From Byssochlamys sp. IMV 00236 (lineage: Eukaryota; Ascomycota; Eurotiomycetes; Eurotiales; Thermoascaceae), in assembly GCA_001931875.2 (NCBI GenBank), contig MSJH02000688.1, forward strand, positions 1 through 31,049: a stretch of DNA of 31,049 bases. The letters run 5' to 3'. Numbering within the stretch: position 1 is the first letter of the stretch; every line of letters starts with the position of its first letter. The notes beneath the pieces were generated by a model. The model searched no databases and had not been told where the DNA came from. It saw only the letters and a list, made by a program, of their open reading frames with translations. Made by a program: the position numbers and the translations under genes. Of the stretch, positions 1-10,348 are shown in pieces.

Positions 1-1
1 A

Positions 2-38
2 TTTTTTTTTTTTTTCAAAAAAAAAAAAAAAAAAAAAA
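2..38. repeat. Opposed homopolymers (T run then A run)
   Basis: A run of T's is followed after one C by a run of A's, so the window opens with an inverted homopolymer of roughly 14 plus 22 bases. Such tracts are common in AT-rich fungal intergenic DNA and are also places where assemblies slip. No gene lies on it. Confidence 0.8.
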
Positions 39-95
39 GAGGATGAACACGAAAAAAGAGGACAAAATGTCCATCTATTAATGTGCATCAATTAT

Positions 96-200
96 GAACC
101 TTTGGGTTCTACCAGCCTCGCTCTGGTGCAACCCGACTCGTCTTCCGGTTATTCTATTTGCTGCAGTTCCCTTAAAGGAAGGGGGGGCCTCGAGTCGAGT
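96..200. other. Hairpin cluster
   Basis: GAACC at 96-100 pairs with GGTTC at 105-109. Alternatively GGGTT at 104-108 pairs with AACCC at 130-134, enclosing ACCAG/CTGGT with a seven-base loop. GACTCG at 135-140 can pair with CGAGTC at about 191-196, enclosing a second small hairpin around the TTCC...GGAA segment. On the minus strand the block would be followed by a T6 run near 50-56. I cannot assign it to a known RNA family. Confidence 0.3.
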
Positions 201-486
201 GTCAAAAAGATGTGAACGTCGAGAAATGCTCGTACACACAGTTTAACAAAATGTGGTGATTGAAATAAGAAAGGAAAGTGAGTCAAATTGTTCAAACACT
301 GCTTACATAAAATGTATTTCAGCACCAGTCGGTGAGTTTAGCATAATGCATTTCAGCGATCGAAAGGCTTTTATAAAGTAAAGAGATCATTCACAAGAAT
401 TAACAACAAAATAATAACTATAAATGACTTGCTTCTGTTTCATGTTAATATGGCTAATTACCATAAATCAGATGCTCTCTTTCTTC

Positions 487-502
487 CACACACACACACA
501 CA
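487..502. repeat. (CA)8 microsatellite
   Basis: Eight CA dinucleotides in a row, followed by a short TATATA stretch. It is a simple sequence repeat in intergenic DNA with no visible link to a gene. Confidence 0.9.
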
Positions 503-1102
503 TATATACAAAAAACATCTTTTATCTACACATAAACAGTAATGAAGCAAATATTGTTTAATGATCCCTTAGAGAACGCCCTTACAACTTGTTTTCAAAA
601 AAGTGTGTTCTCGAAAGCATGCTTTTGTGCTTTTATTTTGTGGCTTTTTACTTATTGCAAAATGTGACATTGTAAACAAAGGAAAAAAGGGGCGGCTACA
701 CTGGGACACGTTTTCCTTTTTTCATGAAATCGTCCGAGAGCGAACGGGCCGGTTACATAAACGATGCAGCTCCCTGAAATCTTAATGTTACTCAAAATTA
801 AACAATAATTTTCATTATTCCTTTTTTCTGATTTCTACAAGTGAAGTAACCATAGAAACCTTAACTGTATCCATAGCATTTCTAGATCCTTTTGTTGTTA
901 CTTGTCCTTATTGTTATGGATCTATAAACAAAGAGAAAGAGTCAAGAAAATAGGAGTTTATAATAAAATGCAATTATCAGCCACATCTTGAAATAGACAC
1001 GGTGATTTGTGAAATAGGAAATATTTATATGATCTGATGACACACTGTTGAAGAACTGGTATCAATTAAGAAGCGTCAAATAAAAGTACACATTTTATTT
1101 AT

Positions 1103-1841
1103 TTATGCCCAGGTCCAACTAATGGGGATACGGCCATCAACAAAGTTACCAATCTTGCCGAAAGCAGCAGGACTTAAATCAACATCACCAACCTTACAGG
1201 GAGGACAGGTGTCAACAATCTTGACTCTGACAGAGCCCTTGGGGCCATGAACGTTGATGTATTTACCACAGATTGGATTGAGATTTGGGTTGGCAGGGTT
1301 ATTCATTTGTGGAGCATTCTACAATAGTAAATTAATAAGCCTTTCTTGTTAATGAGTGTAATATAATTACCAAAGCAGCAACCAAATCTTTTTCGGTATT
1401 TGTCTGACCACAAGAACCTAACGAAGGTGTGTAGTAAGTACCATCACCAGAGAACGATTGTCCTCCTTTGCTTCCAGAGCCGCTCTTCTTGGTTGTCTTG
1501 TGTTTCTTTGTCGTCTTCTTGGATGTTTTTCTTTTGGTTGTCTTTTTTTTATGGGAGGATGACTTCTTTGATTTCTTTGTAGTTTTTTTATGATGCTTTT
1601 TGTGAGTTTTACTATGCTTTTTATGATGCTTGCTTCTCTTCTCGATATTCTTGGCCCAGATCGGTCTGTTGGAATCCCCTTGACCAGCCAGGGCCATACC
1701 AGATAGAGTATTGAGAGCAACAGATGGGCTTTCAGGAGAAGCAAGATCACTAGGAGAGACAGGAGCAGAGCTCACTTGATAGACAATTGAGCTTGTCACA
1801 ATTGAAGTCAAAGTGAAAAGAGAGGAATGAGTAAAACGCAT
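1103..1841 (-). CDS. Secreted lysine-rich double-psi beta-barrel (RlpA/expansin-like) protein
   Basis: Two exons (1841-1371 and 1318-1103) around a 52-nt GT-AG intron give 228 residues. The ATG at 1841 is chosen because translation from it opens with a clean signal peptide (about residues 1-26); the codon further upstream in frame is TTG. After a short acidic/serine region, the dibasic site IEKR precedes a very lysine/histidine-rich segment (about residues 70-120) made of KKH, KTTKK and similar units. The C-terminal half is a compact DPBB domain with FSGDGTYYTPSLGSCG near its start, then NPICGKYINV, IVDTCPPC and DLSPAAFGKIG. These are hallmarks of fungal RlpA-like, barwin-related proteins. 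The product is presumably exported and may associate with the wall, where the basic tract could bind anionic polymers. The substrate is unknown, and I see no evidence of catalysis. Confidence 0.88.
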
Positions 1842-2245
1842 TGTTTTGAACAAACAAAGGGAATGGGAGGAGTTGAAGGTTTTTGTTTAAAGAATAAAGA
1901 AAAAAACAAAAAAAAGGACACATTGCACTCATCTTTATATTCCCAATGTTACGCAGAAATCAATCTTAATTACACTTTTCTATTCAGGATTACTTGCGGT
2001 ATGAAATTATGTGATTCGTACTGCCAATTCTTATTTGTTATTAATGACAAAATAATTGATATCGAATGTTGTTAATTAAGAGAGACTCCTTTACATCATT
2101 CTCGGCTCTCTTCAAAAAAAAAAGGTGTGGCGTACTCACTAAAGAGCCTATTGCCTCACTCTGCCCTTTTAAACACGCTCTGTTTTTGTTGTCAATAAAA
2201 TAAAAGAACTTTTAACCGAGAAATAAACTGGACGGAGTTTAAAGT
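1842..2245. promoter_or_regulatory. Upstream region of the DPBB gene
   Basis: This separates the DPBB start from the MIF stop; both genes are on the minus strand. Read on the minus strand, a TATAAAG match lies at 1933-1939, about 95 nt upstream of the DPBB ATG, followed by A/T-rich sequence. No coding sequence was found here. Confidence 0.4.
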
Positions 2246-2711
2246 TTATTTTTGTCTTTCACGAACAATGTTGGCAAATGTGGTTTTTCTTGTACCAATG
2301 TTTTCAGCAGCAATATCACTAAAGGCAAAGTAACCACGACTATCAGAAACACCCAATTCCTTTTCTAATTCAGCAGTAATGGCAGCAGTCAACTTGGCAT
2401 TACGATCATTTTCTATTATTCTTGTTAGTCTTTTTGTTTTCACATATTATTGCATCATTACCAATGTGTCCAATAGAAATAACCTTACAAAGGTAACCGG
2501 GCTCATCTGTACCATTAAAGACAAGGCTGTCTACTTGATTAAAAGTGACCAAACAGAACTATTGACAGGTTATTGTCTTGTTTTCAACTTGTATTTATTC
2601 ACTTACGCTTTCAGGTTTACCGATTTGCTCGGCAAAGACAGCACTTAGGCGTTTGATAAAGGACTTCAAGTCCTTGGGTGCAATGGCGGAATAAACTTCG
2701 AGTACAGGCAT
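2246..2711 (-). CDS. MIF-family (macrophage migration inhibitory factor/tautomerase superfamily) protein
   Basis: Three exons (2711-2607, 2558-2462, 2412-2246) with introns of 48 and 49 nt encode 122 residues, close to the usual 114-120 of the family. The protein starts MPVLEVYS, so Pro2 would become the N-terminal catalytic proline after Met removal. Further family landmarks are Lys32 in QIGKPES, the EPGYLC segment (residues 54-59), VISIGHI (61-67), the helix AAITAELEKELGV, and the strand region GYFAFSDIAAENIG. The first cysteine of the vertebrate CxxC redox motif is replaced by Gly56; the second, Cys59, is kept. The family forms trimers with keto-enol tautomerase activity; the physiological substrate is generally unknown. 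There is no signal peptide, so the protein is probably cytosolic. Identity is firm; function in the fungus is open. Confidence 0.9.
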
Positions 2712-3165
2712 GATAATAAAGTTAATAAAGAGAAAAGAAAAAGTAAATAAAAGAAGAAGAAAAAAGAAAGAGCGAGAAGGCGTTGTATTAATAATGCAAA
2801 CTGCTTGCGCTGACGTGTAAATGTTTTCTCAGCTTCATCGGCTGTCGGCATTTTTTTTTTTTACTTTCTGCCTTCAAACAAACACTATGCAGCAATATTT
2901 TCTCCCCAATAAGACACGTTCTTCCTTTAGTAAACGTACATATTATATTGACATGTCAGATGTAAAAATATATAGAGAATGCAGAAGGGATGGATATATA
3001 TCTAAAGATCAGTAATCGATGTCCATCTAAAAGTGAGTCACATGTCGTTTTCTATCATGTAATAAGTTACGCCATAACCTGAATACAGCAAATCATGCTA
3101 ACGAGGGTGATAATGATTTGCTTTCTGCTTCCAAATCTCGTGTATCTTCAGCTATTGATTACTAA

Positions 3166-3912
3166 TACATCCAAATAACCACAACGGAAAAACTTATTGA
3201 AAGATTCCTGTACAATGAGAACTATAGCATTGTCACTGTGGAAATTGAATTTCCGTTACTGTCGCATTTTAGCATTGATGTTGACTTAAAAAAGAGTATC
3301 GAAAGAGTTTACTGTAACTTGTACCTGTCCAAATTATATTGTATATAAAAGAGAGCCTATGGACAGAATGACATTACATTGATAATATGTGCTACAATGT
3401 GGTGAATATTGCTGTCGTGTATTAATAATTTATATATTTCTTCACTTCTTATTTACACAAATAAAAGGATACAATTGGAAGTTATTGTTTACCCGTCGTC
3501 CATTTCCAAATCAAATACCCAGTACTTCTTCATTTATACCACATCTGGAACCCGACTTGAGTCAACTGGAACTAATGTTGGTACGACCAGCAATTTAACG
3601 TCTGACCCGTAAAATATATAATTACCAGAGTTGGTCAATTGAACATTGTCGATCTATCATCAAAATTGGCACTGGGAAACAGTGAATATTTATACAACAA
3701 AAGTTGAGTACAATAACATCAATTTGTTGGCTAACTCTGAGGAAGCAGATATTACAGAAGCTGCAAGTGAACTTATTGAAGCTATTACATTAATTAAAAA
3801 CATCTCTTGCAGAGCCCTGGTGAACGCTTTTTATAAATATGGACAAGCAAGACCATGGTCCCATTGTTACTCTGATACTGGATTTATTGAAGTCACCATG
3901 AGGTATTTGTAA
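3166..3912 (+). pseudogene. Possible remnant of a degenerated gene or mobile element
   Basis: Open stretches in different frames follow each other on the plus strand. At 3166-3348 about 60 codons contain EKLIERFLYNENYSIVTVEI. At 3646-3912 about 88 codons contain SEEADITEAASELIEAITL and SCRALVNAFYKYGQARPWSH. Both have amino-acid compositions more like protein than like random AT-rich translation, but neither starts at a plausible ATG and stops or frameshifts separate them. I do not recognise the family. A broken host gene or transposon relic is more likely than a functional gene. Confidence 0.25.
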
Positions 3913-4867
3913 GAAACCTTTTAATACACGATTTCACATTGTCTTATAAGTTATTGACACAATATCTAACTTGGGTTTGATGGAGTAACCAAATAATTCT
4001 TTGAAAGAGCTACAGCTGAACACACAAGCGTTATAATCATTAATCAGTTGTTATTACTGATAATAGTATTATTGAATTGGGATATGTAACTCTGCATCTC
4101 GTCTGTCCTGAGATGTGTAAGAGCATAGCTTTAAGGGCTCTGCATAAAAATTACATAATCGTAAATTGATATTTTTATTCAATTATTTGCACCAAATAGG
4201 TATAACTGTAAATGCTCAATCGAATTTCTTCAGCCGTGAGTTGAAAAGAACCGTTTACCAATAACACATTAAGCTCTCTCATTCGTCAATAGCGTATACC
4301 CCAACTATTAGAGTACATAAGCGAATACAAAGCTATATTATTAATGAGTCAGCAAGAGTAAGTCTAACATTAACCACCAACTTCCTGAATGATTGTTGAA
4401 TCTTTTACTCAATGAAGAAGTATCCTTAAATACAAAAGCAAGCCGTATTCATAACTACATGTAACGGCTGGGAAGCATGATACTATAAAGAGAGAGATTG
4501 AACACGGTTAATTTGTAAATAACAAAGAAAACAATGTCACGACCTAGTTAAATCTAATGATATTCTCTTGGCTGGTTCCAAATTGTGTCTAGTGTGCCCG
4601 CCTTTTCAATCTATCATGCATGCTATCATTTCGAGTGCGTTATCTATACAAATTGGGCTCACCTTATCATAGTAATTGTTGACTTTTAGTGGTAGTATCT
4701 GTGTAACTTTTTGAAATACGCCTTGATCACAAACAAGCCCACTACACCCCGGATAACCGGAAGCCTTGACCATGCCGATAGCTTATCTGTAGCTTCAAGA
4801 TAATCAATAATATAACGAAAATGCAAATATTGAAAAATGAATTGTATTAAATATACGTTTTAACCAG

Positions 4868-4987
4868 GCTCACTTTCACTCGGATCAGATAGCATTTATT
4901 CTTGCTACCACTTTCATTAGTGCTGTTATCAACAAACTTTTTCATTCAGAAATCGCTGCCCAAAGATTGACAAATACGCTAGTTTAA
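4868..4987 (+). pseudogene. Isolated exon-like fragment
   Basis: After a plausible acceptor (TTTTAACCAG), 39 codons run open to a TAA and read AHFHSDQIAFILATTFISAV and onward. It could be the last exon of a decayed gene. No matching upstream exon was found, and the family is not recognised. Confidence 0.15.
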
Positions 4988-6060
4988 GTTGTACATGAAT
5001 TCAAATAACCAACTTGAAGCTAGCCTTAATTGGATGTGATAGTAAATAGATATGTCTTGTATTGTTTGTTTATAATGATGCGCGATTGATCTGTTTATCT
5101 CTATCTCTTTTATAAACTAACCACATGGTATTACTGCATGTGAAATATCTGTTAAAGAGATAGTAATAAACCTCATGTCTTCTTTAACTATATTTGATGT
5201 ATCTTTTGAGTATGAACAAAATCGCCAAACGTAGGGCTTATACAAATACTGGTTAGTTCAATAACCCTTTCTTTTCCACTCCCGCAACTGTGGTTTGAAT
5301 CATCAAGTTCCGCTTTCTGCTGCCAAACGTACAGAAAGAAACTTAAAATTTTTTTCGTGTGTGGAAAGCATTTGTACGACCACAGAATAAAAAGGGTTCT
5401 CTTTACCAATTTACCATAAAAAAATCAGATGATTATGGTTTTTTAAGGCATGCAAGGCTTTAAAAGACAAAATGAGCAAGAATAATAAAATGTATTTTGC
5501 AGGAAGTAAAAAGAAAGGGAAACGCAAGAAAAAGAACAAATGTCAAATGCTTCAAGCCAATGCTTATCAATAGAAAAAAAAAAATAAAAACCAAATTGAG
5601 ATTACTAACTCAAAAGTGAATATCCTTATTTTCATGACAACGAGAGCATTGAGGCACTTGAGGTATCAATGTATGTTACCTAATAGGGCAATGTACTCGG
5701 ATGTTTCATAGGCAATTGGGCTTCTAGAACCCGCAACCAAGACAGATTTGATTGTCATGGTTACTTTGGAAACAAATGAATCGAGAAAGCAGGGTTGCTA
5801 TAGAGATATGCTCTTGCTTAGTGTAGAGGGTGATTCATACATTCATTTGGTGTGATTAGAATTTTTGTTAAAAATAAAACATAATAAAAGCAATAAGCTT
5901 TGCAGTAACGCGGTAGTTCAAAAAACAGTTGGTTATACAAAAATAAGGGAAGGCTGCACGCATATTCGTCGGGTAACTGCAATTTTTGTATAACGACGTG
6001 ACGACGATCAAGTGAAGTACAAAACAGAGGGAATTTCATTTTTTAATTCTCTCTTTCTTT

Positions 6061-6080
6061 TCTCTCTCTCTCTCTCTCTC
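6061..6080. repeat. (TC)10 microsatellite in the RhoGEF 5' flank
   Basis: Ten TC units inside a longer pyrimidine-rich tract, about 65-85 nt upstream of the RhoGEF ATG at 6144. Pyrimidine tracts just upstream of start codons are common in fungal promoters and leaders, so this may lie in the leader of that gene. Confidence 0.85.
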
Positions 6081-6143
6081 TTTTATTAAACGTAAACTAT
6101 ACCCAAACACTCATTTAACAATAGAGAAAGAGGAAAAGAGAAA

Positions 6144-7896
6144 ATGTATGGAACCAATTATTCAAGACAATATGAAACAGAGCATAATGTAATTGACAAG
6201 TCTACTGCTAGAAAATCAGATCCAAGTATTATCAGTGCAGTTAGCAGTAACCTTTCGAGTTTAAGATTAAGTGAAATGTCAAGCTCAGGGGCATCTGCAA
6301 CACCTGATTGGATGACATCAAATCACCATGTAGAATTTGATATTATTGACAGTTTGGACTATGATGATGTTGATGATGGGCTCATTGGTAAATACAAGTG
6401 TCATGGATAGCATATGGGCTTATACTTTTTTATTTAAGATCAAGAAATGATGCATCAAAAGAGAGAGTCGATTATTAAGGAATTGCATAATTCAGAAAAG
6501 ATGTACATAAAAAATGTATTGGAAGTCCTTAGAGATTCATACATCTTGCCCTTGCGTAAAAGTGCAAAGCAACCTTCATATGGCTTTTTGGGTATGAAAA
6601 AGCCTCCTTGTACCGAAAGAGAAACGAATTGGCTATTTTGTAATTTTGAAGACATCATACGTATACATCAAGAAATTTTAACAAGCCTAGAAGAACGGTA
6701 AGATCATCCCGCCTCTCCCTTTGTGTCTTTTTGCTTTTCAATAACCATTTTTACTTTATTTTAGTCTAGCCATTTGGGGTCCGACACAGATCATGTCCGA
6801 CGTTGTACTCACTTGGGTATAAAAAAACTAAAAAAACTAAGACTATCCTGACCCTATTACCACATGTATAGTTTCCAAAGATTCAAGAAGCATATCACGT
6901 CTATTTTGATAATTATAGTATTATGGTCACTACAGTCGAACGCCTAAATCGATATCCACCATTTAAAAAGTTTTCAGAGGTAAGAATTGACAGGAACCAC
7001 ATGCATAGCTCAAGTTTGACTAATATACGCAAATGATTTAGTCAGTAGAAAAGGGCTTGACTAAAGAAAAAACTTTATTACATTTACTAACAACGCCTGT
7101 GTCATGTATTCCACGCTATGGAAAACTGCTTTCTGCTTTGGCGGACAGTACATATTCTTTGCATCCTGATTATGCTGGCTTGATGCAATGTAAGCAACGG
7201 GTAGAGCAACTGTTTGAGGAGTTCAAGATGAGGTAAAACGAATGATAGATTTATTAAACATTCCCCTTTTTGTTTATGCTTGCGTGAATGTAGAATTGCA
7301 GAAGCTAAAAACATAGATCAGGTGTACGAGATACATACGACCATGACGGATCAACCATTTGGCATCAGGGCAGAACGTAGACTGTATTTACAGGGCGATT
7401 TTATACAAATCACCAAATCAAACACACAGGAAGAAAGGACTTATTTCCTCTTTTCTGATATGCTGGTCTATGTCAGACGAAAGCAAAACAGCTTACAATA
7501 CAAAGGCCACATTCAACTGGAAAGAGCAAAGATACGCTTACTTCCAAAAGACGAAGTGAACGAAGAGGGCTACTGTATCGAGATCATTTCCTCCTTCCAA
7601 GGCGTGGATTCACTCAATACAACTTTTATGGCATCGCCTACAGTACATATCATGAAGCTGCCCAGTAAAGCAGAGCAAATGAAATGGAAAGCATGCTTGG
7701 AGAATTCAGTCTCACATATCGAGCAGCTAACTATGCAATCTAGATGTAAGTGTATACATGACAGCATAGAGTCGTCTTTGCTGATTAAAAATTAGTGCAA
7801 ACAAGTAATAGCAGCAAGTTAACACCACCCGGCTCCATAAGAAAACAAGGTACCACCATCTCTAATGAATCGAGCAAATCCGTCTCGCTCTCTTAG
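6144..7896 (+). CDS. DH-PH domain Rho guanine-nucleotide exchange factor
   Basis: Seven exons (6144-6387, 6439-6697, 6765-6816, 6872-6979, 7042-7232, 7294-7745, 7796-7896) joined through short GT-AG introns give 468 residues. Residues 1-85 are a serine-rich, low-complexity leader with an acidic patch (DSLDYDDVDD). A Dbl-homology domain follows at about 89-290: it opens with RESIIKELHNSEKMYIKNVL, and later carries the family-typical LLTTPVSCIPRYGKLLSAL. A PH domain spans about 312-430 (RRLYLQGDFIQI, TYFLFSDMLVYVRRK, MKWKACLENSV). A short basic/serine-rich tail is read only if the last 50-nt intron is spliced; without it the protein stops at 7795. Proteins of this class catalyse GDP-GTP exchange on Rho/Cdc42-type GTPases at membranes and control polarity and the actin cytoskeleton. 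The exact GTPase is not predictable here. Confidence 0.9.
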
Positions 7897-8209
7897 GATA
7901 CCTTTCTCAACGTCCCATTCCACTCATTCATATTACTCCCTTCAATAACTTTGTAAAGTTTATATGTATATAATATATGCCCTTCCTCTCCCATCCCACT
8001 CCTTCCCTTTCTCAACATCTTGCCTCATCCCTTTGTCTTTCCTTTGAGTAAATCATACAGTTGCTTGACATAAAATAAGACGATTATAAAACTTACGCCT
8101 AATGGTTTTTGTAGTCAATCAAACCTGAGCAATTTGTTAAGTCATTTATGCTTAATAGGAACCTTGGATGCTCGTATATATTCCTCTTTTTTTTTCATTT
8201 TTTAATTTA

Positions 8210-8518
8210 CTAGACTAACGGAATGAGCATATATTCACAGTGGTCATCAATGACAGGCTCCCATTGAAGCCTCCAGATTCTAATGAGAATTCAGGCATCA
8301 GCTGTCATTTGATCGACAGCAAAATCGTTGGTTCGTGAGGACGTTGGTAGTTGCTGTGGGAAAGCGGGAATAGAAATGGATCGCCATACCGCTTGTTTGA
8401 TTAAGTAAGACCACATAGAGTGTTCGTCAGACTCGGACTGTTGACCTAGAGGACAACTAAAGGCTCTCAAAGCAATCAGGAAATCAAACGGTGAATCAGT
8501 TATTGTGAAGAGAACCAT
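8210..8518 (-). pseudogene. Short reading frame interrupted by in-frame TGA
   Basis: From the ATG at 8518, 75 codons run to a TGA at 8293-8291, and the same frame then stays open for 26 further codons to a TAG at 8210. The text reads MVLFTITDSPFDFLIALRAF, later SYLIKQAVWRSISIPAFPQQ, and after the TGA ILIRIWRLQWEPVIDDHCEY. The frame is also open upstream of the ATG to about 8620. The composition is protein-like on both sides of the stop, suggesting a decayed gene, although a missed intron or a sequencing error is possible. No family is recognised. Confidence 0.3.
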
Positions 8519-9001
8519 TGGTGATACAGATAATATAAAGTCGTATGCATGGCACACTGCCAAAAACGGCTTTGTGAAGCGGGAGCGAAATGTGGGAAGA
8601 CTGAGGGAAAGGATTCTTTATTGTGGGAGTCAACGTACAATCTTCTGTCTTCTCTTACTCATTAAAATTGCCAACCGATGGCAGTTATATATAACGGTAA
8701 GATTGGGCTATCAAAGCTACGATAGACAAATCGAGAGACAAATCCAAACGAAGCATGGACCCAAAGTAAGATGAGAGAGCGTCAAAAAAGATAAGATTGT
8801 CTTCACTTTCGGATGGTGAGCGTGGTAAATTCGTCTTTTTTCATTTTACTATTGAGCTGTGACATTTTTGGCATGTTTTTTCCTTTACTTTTGTTTTTTT
8901 CATATTCTTGCTGCTTGATTGTTCCAGAACACCAGGCTAGTCTGGTGTAGTTTCATTGTTCTTCTGTCAACGTCCTGTATCAAAATTTTGCTTTAATATA
9001 G

Positions 9002-9152
9002 AAATACCAATGCCATCTGTTTCAAGCCTTGTTCCTTGAATGCTTTGACAGAAAGATTTACCACCTATAAAGAAGCCGGCCCTGAATTAGGATGCCAGCA
9101 CTGTGGTCAAGAGCGCATGCATGATGTACCAAAACAGCGCCAGTCTGGTTAA
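9002..9152 (+). pseudogene. Cysteine-containing exon-like fragment
   Basis: After an acceptor-like TTTAATATAG, the frame reads NTNAICFKPCSLNALTERF and then a CQHC knuckle, ending at a TAA. The Cx3C and Cx2C spacing suggests a possible zinc-binding element, such as those found in transposon-encoded proteins. The same frame continues open for about 37 codons after the TAA. No intact neighbour exons were found, so it is most likely a relic. Confidence 0.2.
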
Positions 9153-9982
9153 GTCACTTATTGTAAGATAAATCAAGTGGCAGTGGGTAGGGCTTCAAGT
9201 GCTACCCAGACATTGATATTGCTCTATTTAATGACTGTTCTTCTTAAAGGTAACAAATAAACTTTTCAAAGTGGTGATAATAGAAATTCTAAAAGAGAGT
9301 AGTCGTCGTGATATAAACGAATGCTTCTGTTACGTTTCATTTGTAAGTTGTAAAGTTTCTTCCTACACCACTGACTTCAGAATTTCTGTTGAGGGCTTGT
9401 CGAGTAGCTGTCCATGATGCTTGAATATCATGGTTTTATGACGACTGCATTATTTATGATACTTTATCTAATCCAACGCTTGATGGCCACTTTAATCCAG
9501 CCATGTGGATACGATGATTGTTGTATACATGGTCCTAATACACGCTGAGGTCCATGTAGTCAAACAAAGTTGATGGTATTTGAGCAATCTGTGGCGCCAG
9601 TGTGCTGAGGCTTAATTTTTCAGTAGTTCAAACATAATTATTAAGGGGTAAATGACGGTATATTGAACTTGTGATAAGGATATGATTGAAAGTGTCACTA
9701 ATCTTTAATGAATTGGAAAAGTTATTGCTTCTGTATTCAACTGGCTTTGATGATTTCTATTCTCTTGATGTTTGATCTGAAATCTTTGCTGAGAAAAGTG
9801 ATCATACACCATTTTCAGAAACTATTCGCACACAATTTAAAACTAATAATAATTACACTTTAGTTGATTATCAATCCTTTCTTTATTATTAAAATGGCAA
9901 TGAATTTTGTCTTTTTGAGAGAAGATAAATGTGGTCAACACTTATGAATAACACGTAACTGAAAAAGTTGTTAGAGACTCTG

Positions 9983-9990
9983 TATAAATA
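9983..9990 (+). promoter_or_regulatory. TATA box of the 10-kb hairpin unit
   Basis: A perfect TATAAATA precedes a pyrimidine-rich stretch and then the inverted-repeat unit. Placed about 40 nt ahead of GGACCAAAGT at 10028, it is where a Pol II start would be expected to begin that unit. Confidence 0.45.
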
Positions 9991-10027
9991 GTCTGATCTT
10001 GGCTCCTTTTTCTTTTCTTTTCTTCTT

Positions 10028-10348
10028 GGACCAAAGTAAGACCAGCTATTCCCCAGCTAGCCTTAAGGTATGTTATACTCTTTACTCTTGTAAGAAACTA
10101 ATATGTAGTGTTATAGATCAAAATTGAACCAGTACCGGTGCTAGCTGGGGGTAATTTGGTTCTTATCAAACTTTGGTTCCATCGGCTCTCTTTCTTGCTC
10201 TTCTCTTTCTCTTCTTTTTCCGGGCCAGTTATCGCTGGCCTTATTTGGTGCACTTCGAGTAAGATGTTAATAATCTCTATATGCTTACCCACTTTTCTTG
10301 CTTCTCTTTTTTCTTATAATACAAGTATAAATATTAATGGGAATAACT
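10028..10348 (+). ncRNA. Candidate spliced hairpin transcript
   Basis: The arms CCCCAGCTAGC (10051-10061) and GCTAGCTGGGG (10140-10150) are perfect inverses, extended by GGACCAAAGT (10028-10037) against ACTTTGGTTCC (10170-10180). Between the arms sits an intron-like segment, 10068-10116 (49 nt), with donor AAG/GTATGT and acceptor TTATAG, matching the size of coding introns in this window. Removing it would bring the arms about 28 nt closer than 50 nt apart. A second hairpin, GGCCAG/CTGGCC, lies at 10223-10240. The leader has no ATG. The segment after the acceptor stays open to a TGA at 10348, so a 5'-UTR exon of a tiny gene or a remnant of an LTR are alternatives. Confidence 0.3.

Larger units (their letters stand above)
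39..1102. other. Intergenic stretch with a hairpin cluster and a CA microsatellite
   Basis: No reading frame here has an ATG start, length and composition that I would defend. What it holds is a compact set of hairpins at about 96-200 (described separately), a (CA)8 run at 487-502, and otherwise AT-rich sequence. The end nearest 1102 is the 3' flank of the minus-strand DPBB gene. Confidence 0.6.
2712..6143. other. Long gene-poor region with decayed reading-frame fragments
   Basis: About 3.4 kb of AT-rich DNA without a gene model I can defend. Several short open stretches look protein-like but lack a start, correct frame or partners: 3166-3348, 3646-3912 and 4868-4987 on the plus strand (listed separately). 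The right end carries a (TC)10 run just before the RhoGEF gene. The rest appears non-coding. I saw no terminal repeats that would define an intact element. Confidence 0.5.

Noticed and set aside
603..785. Open frame of 60 codons on the plus strand
   Set aside because: It starts at GTG rather than ATG, has no recognisable domain, and lies in AT-rich intergenic DNA.
1418..1750. Arginine/lysine-rich frame overlapping the DPBB gene
   Set aside because: It is an alternative frame through the lysine codons of the real gene, with no independent support.
10098..10292. Minus-strand frame across the hairpin unit
   Set aside because: It begins at GTG, overlaps an inverted repeat, and has no homology that I recognise.
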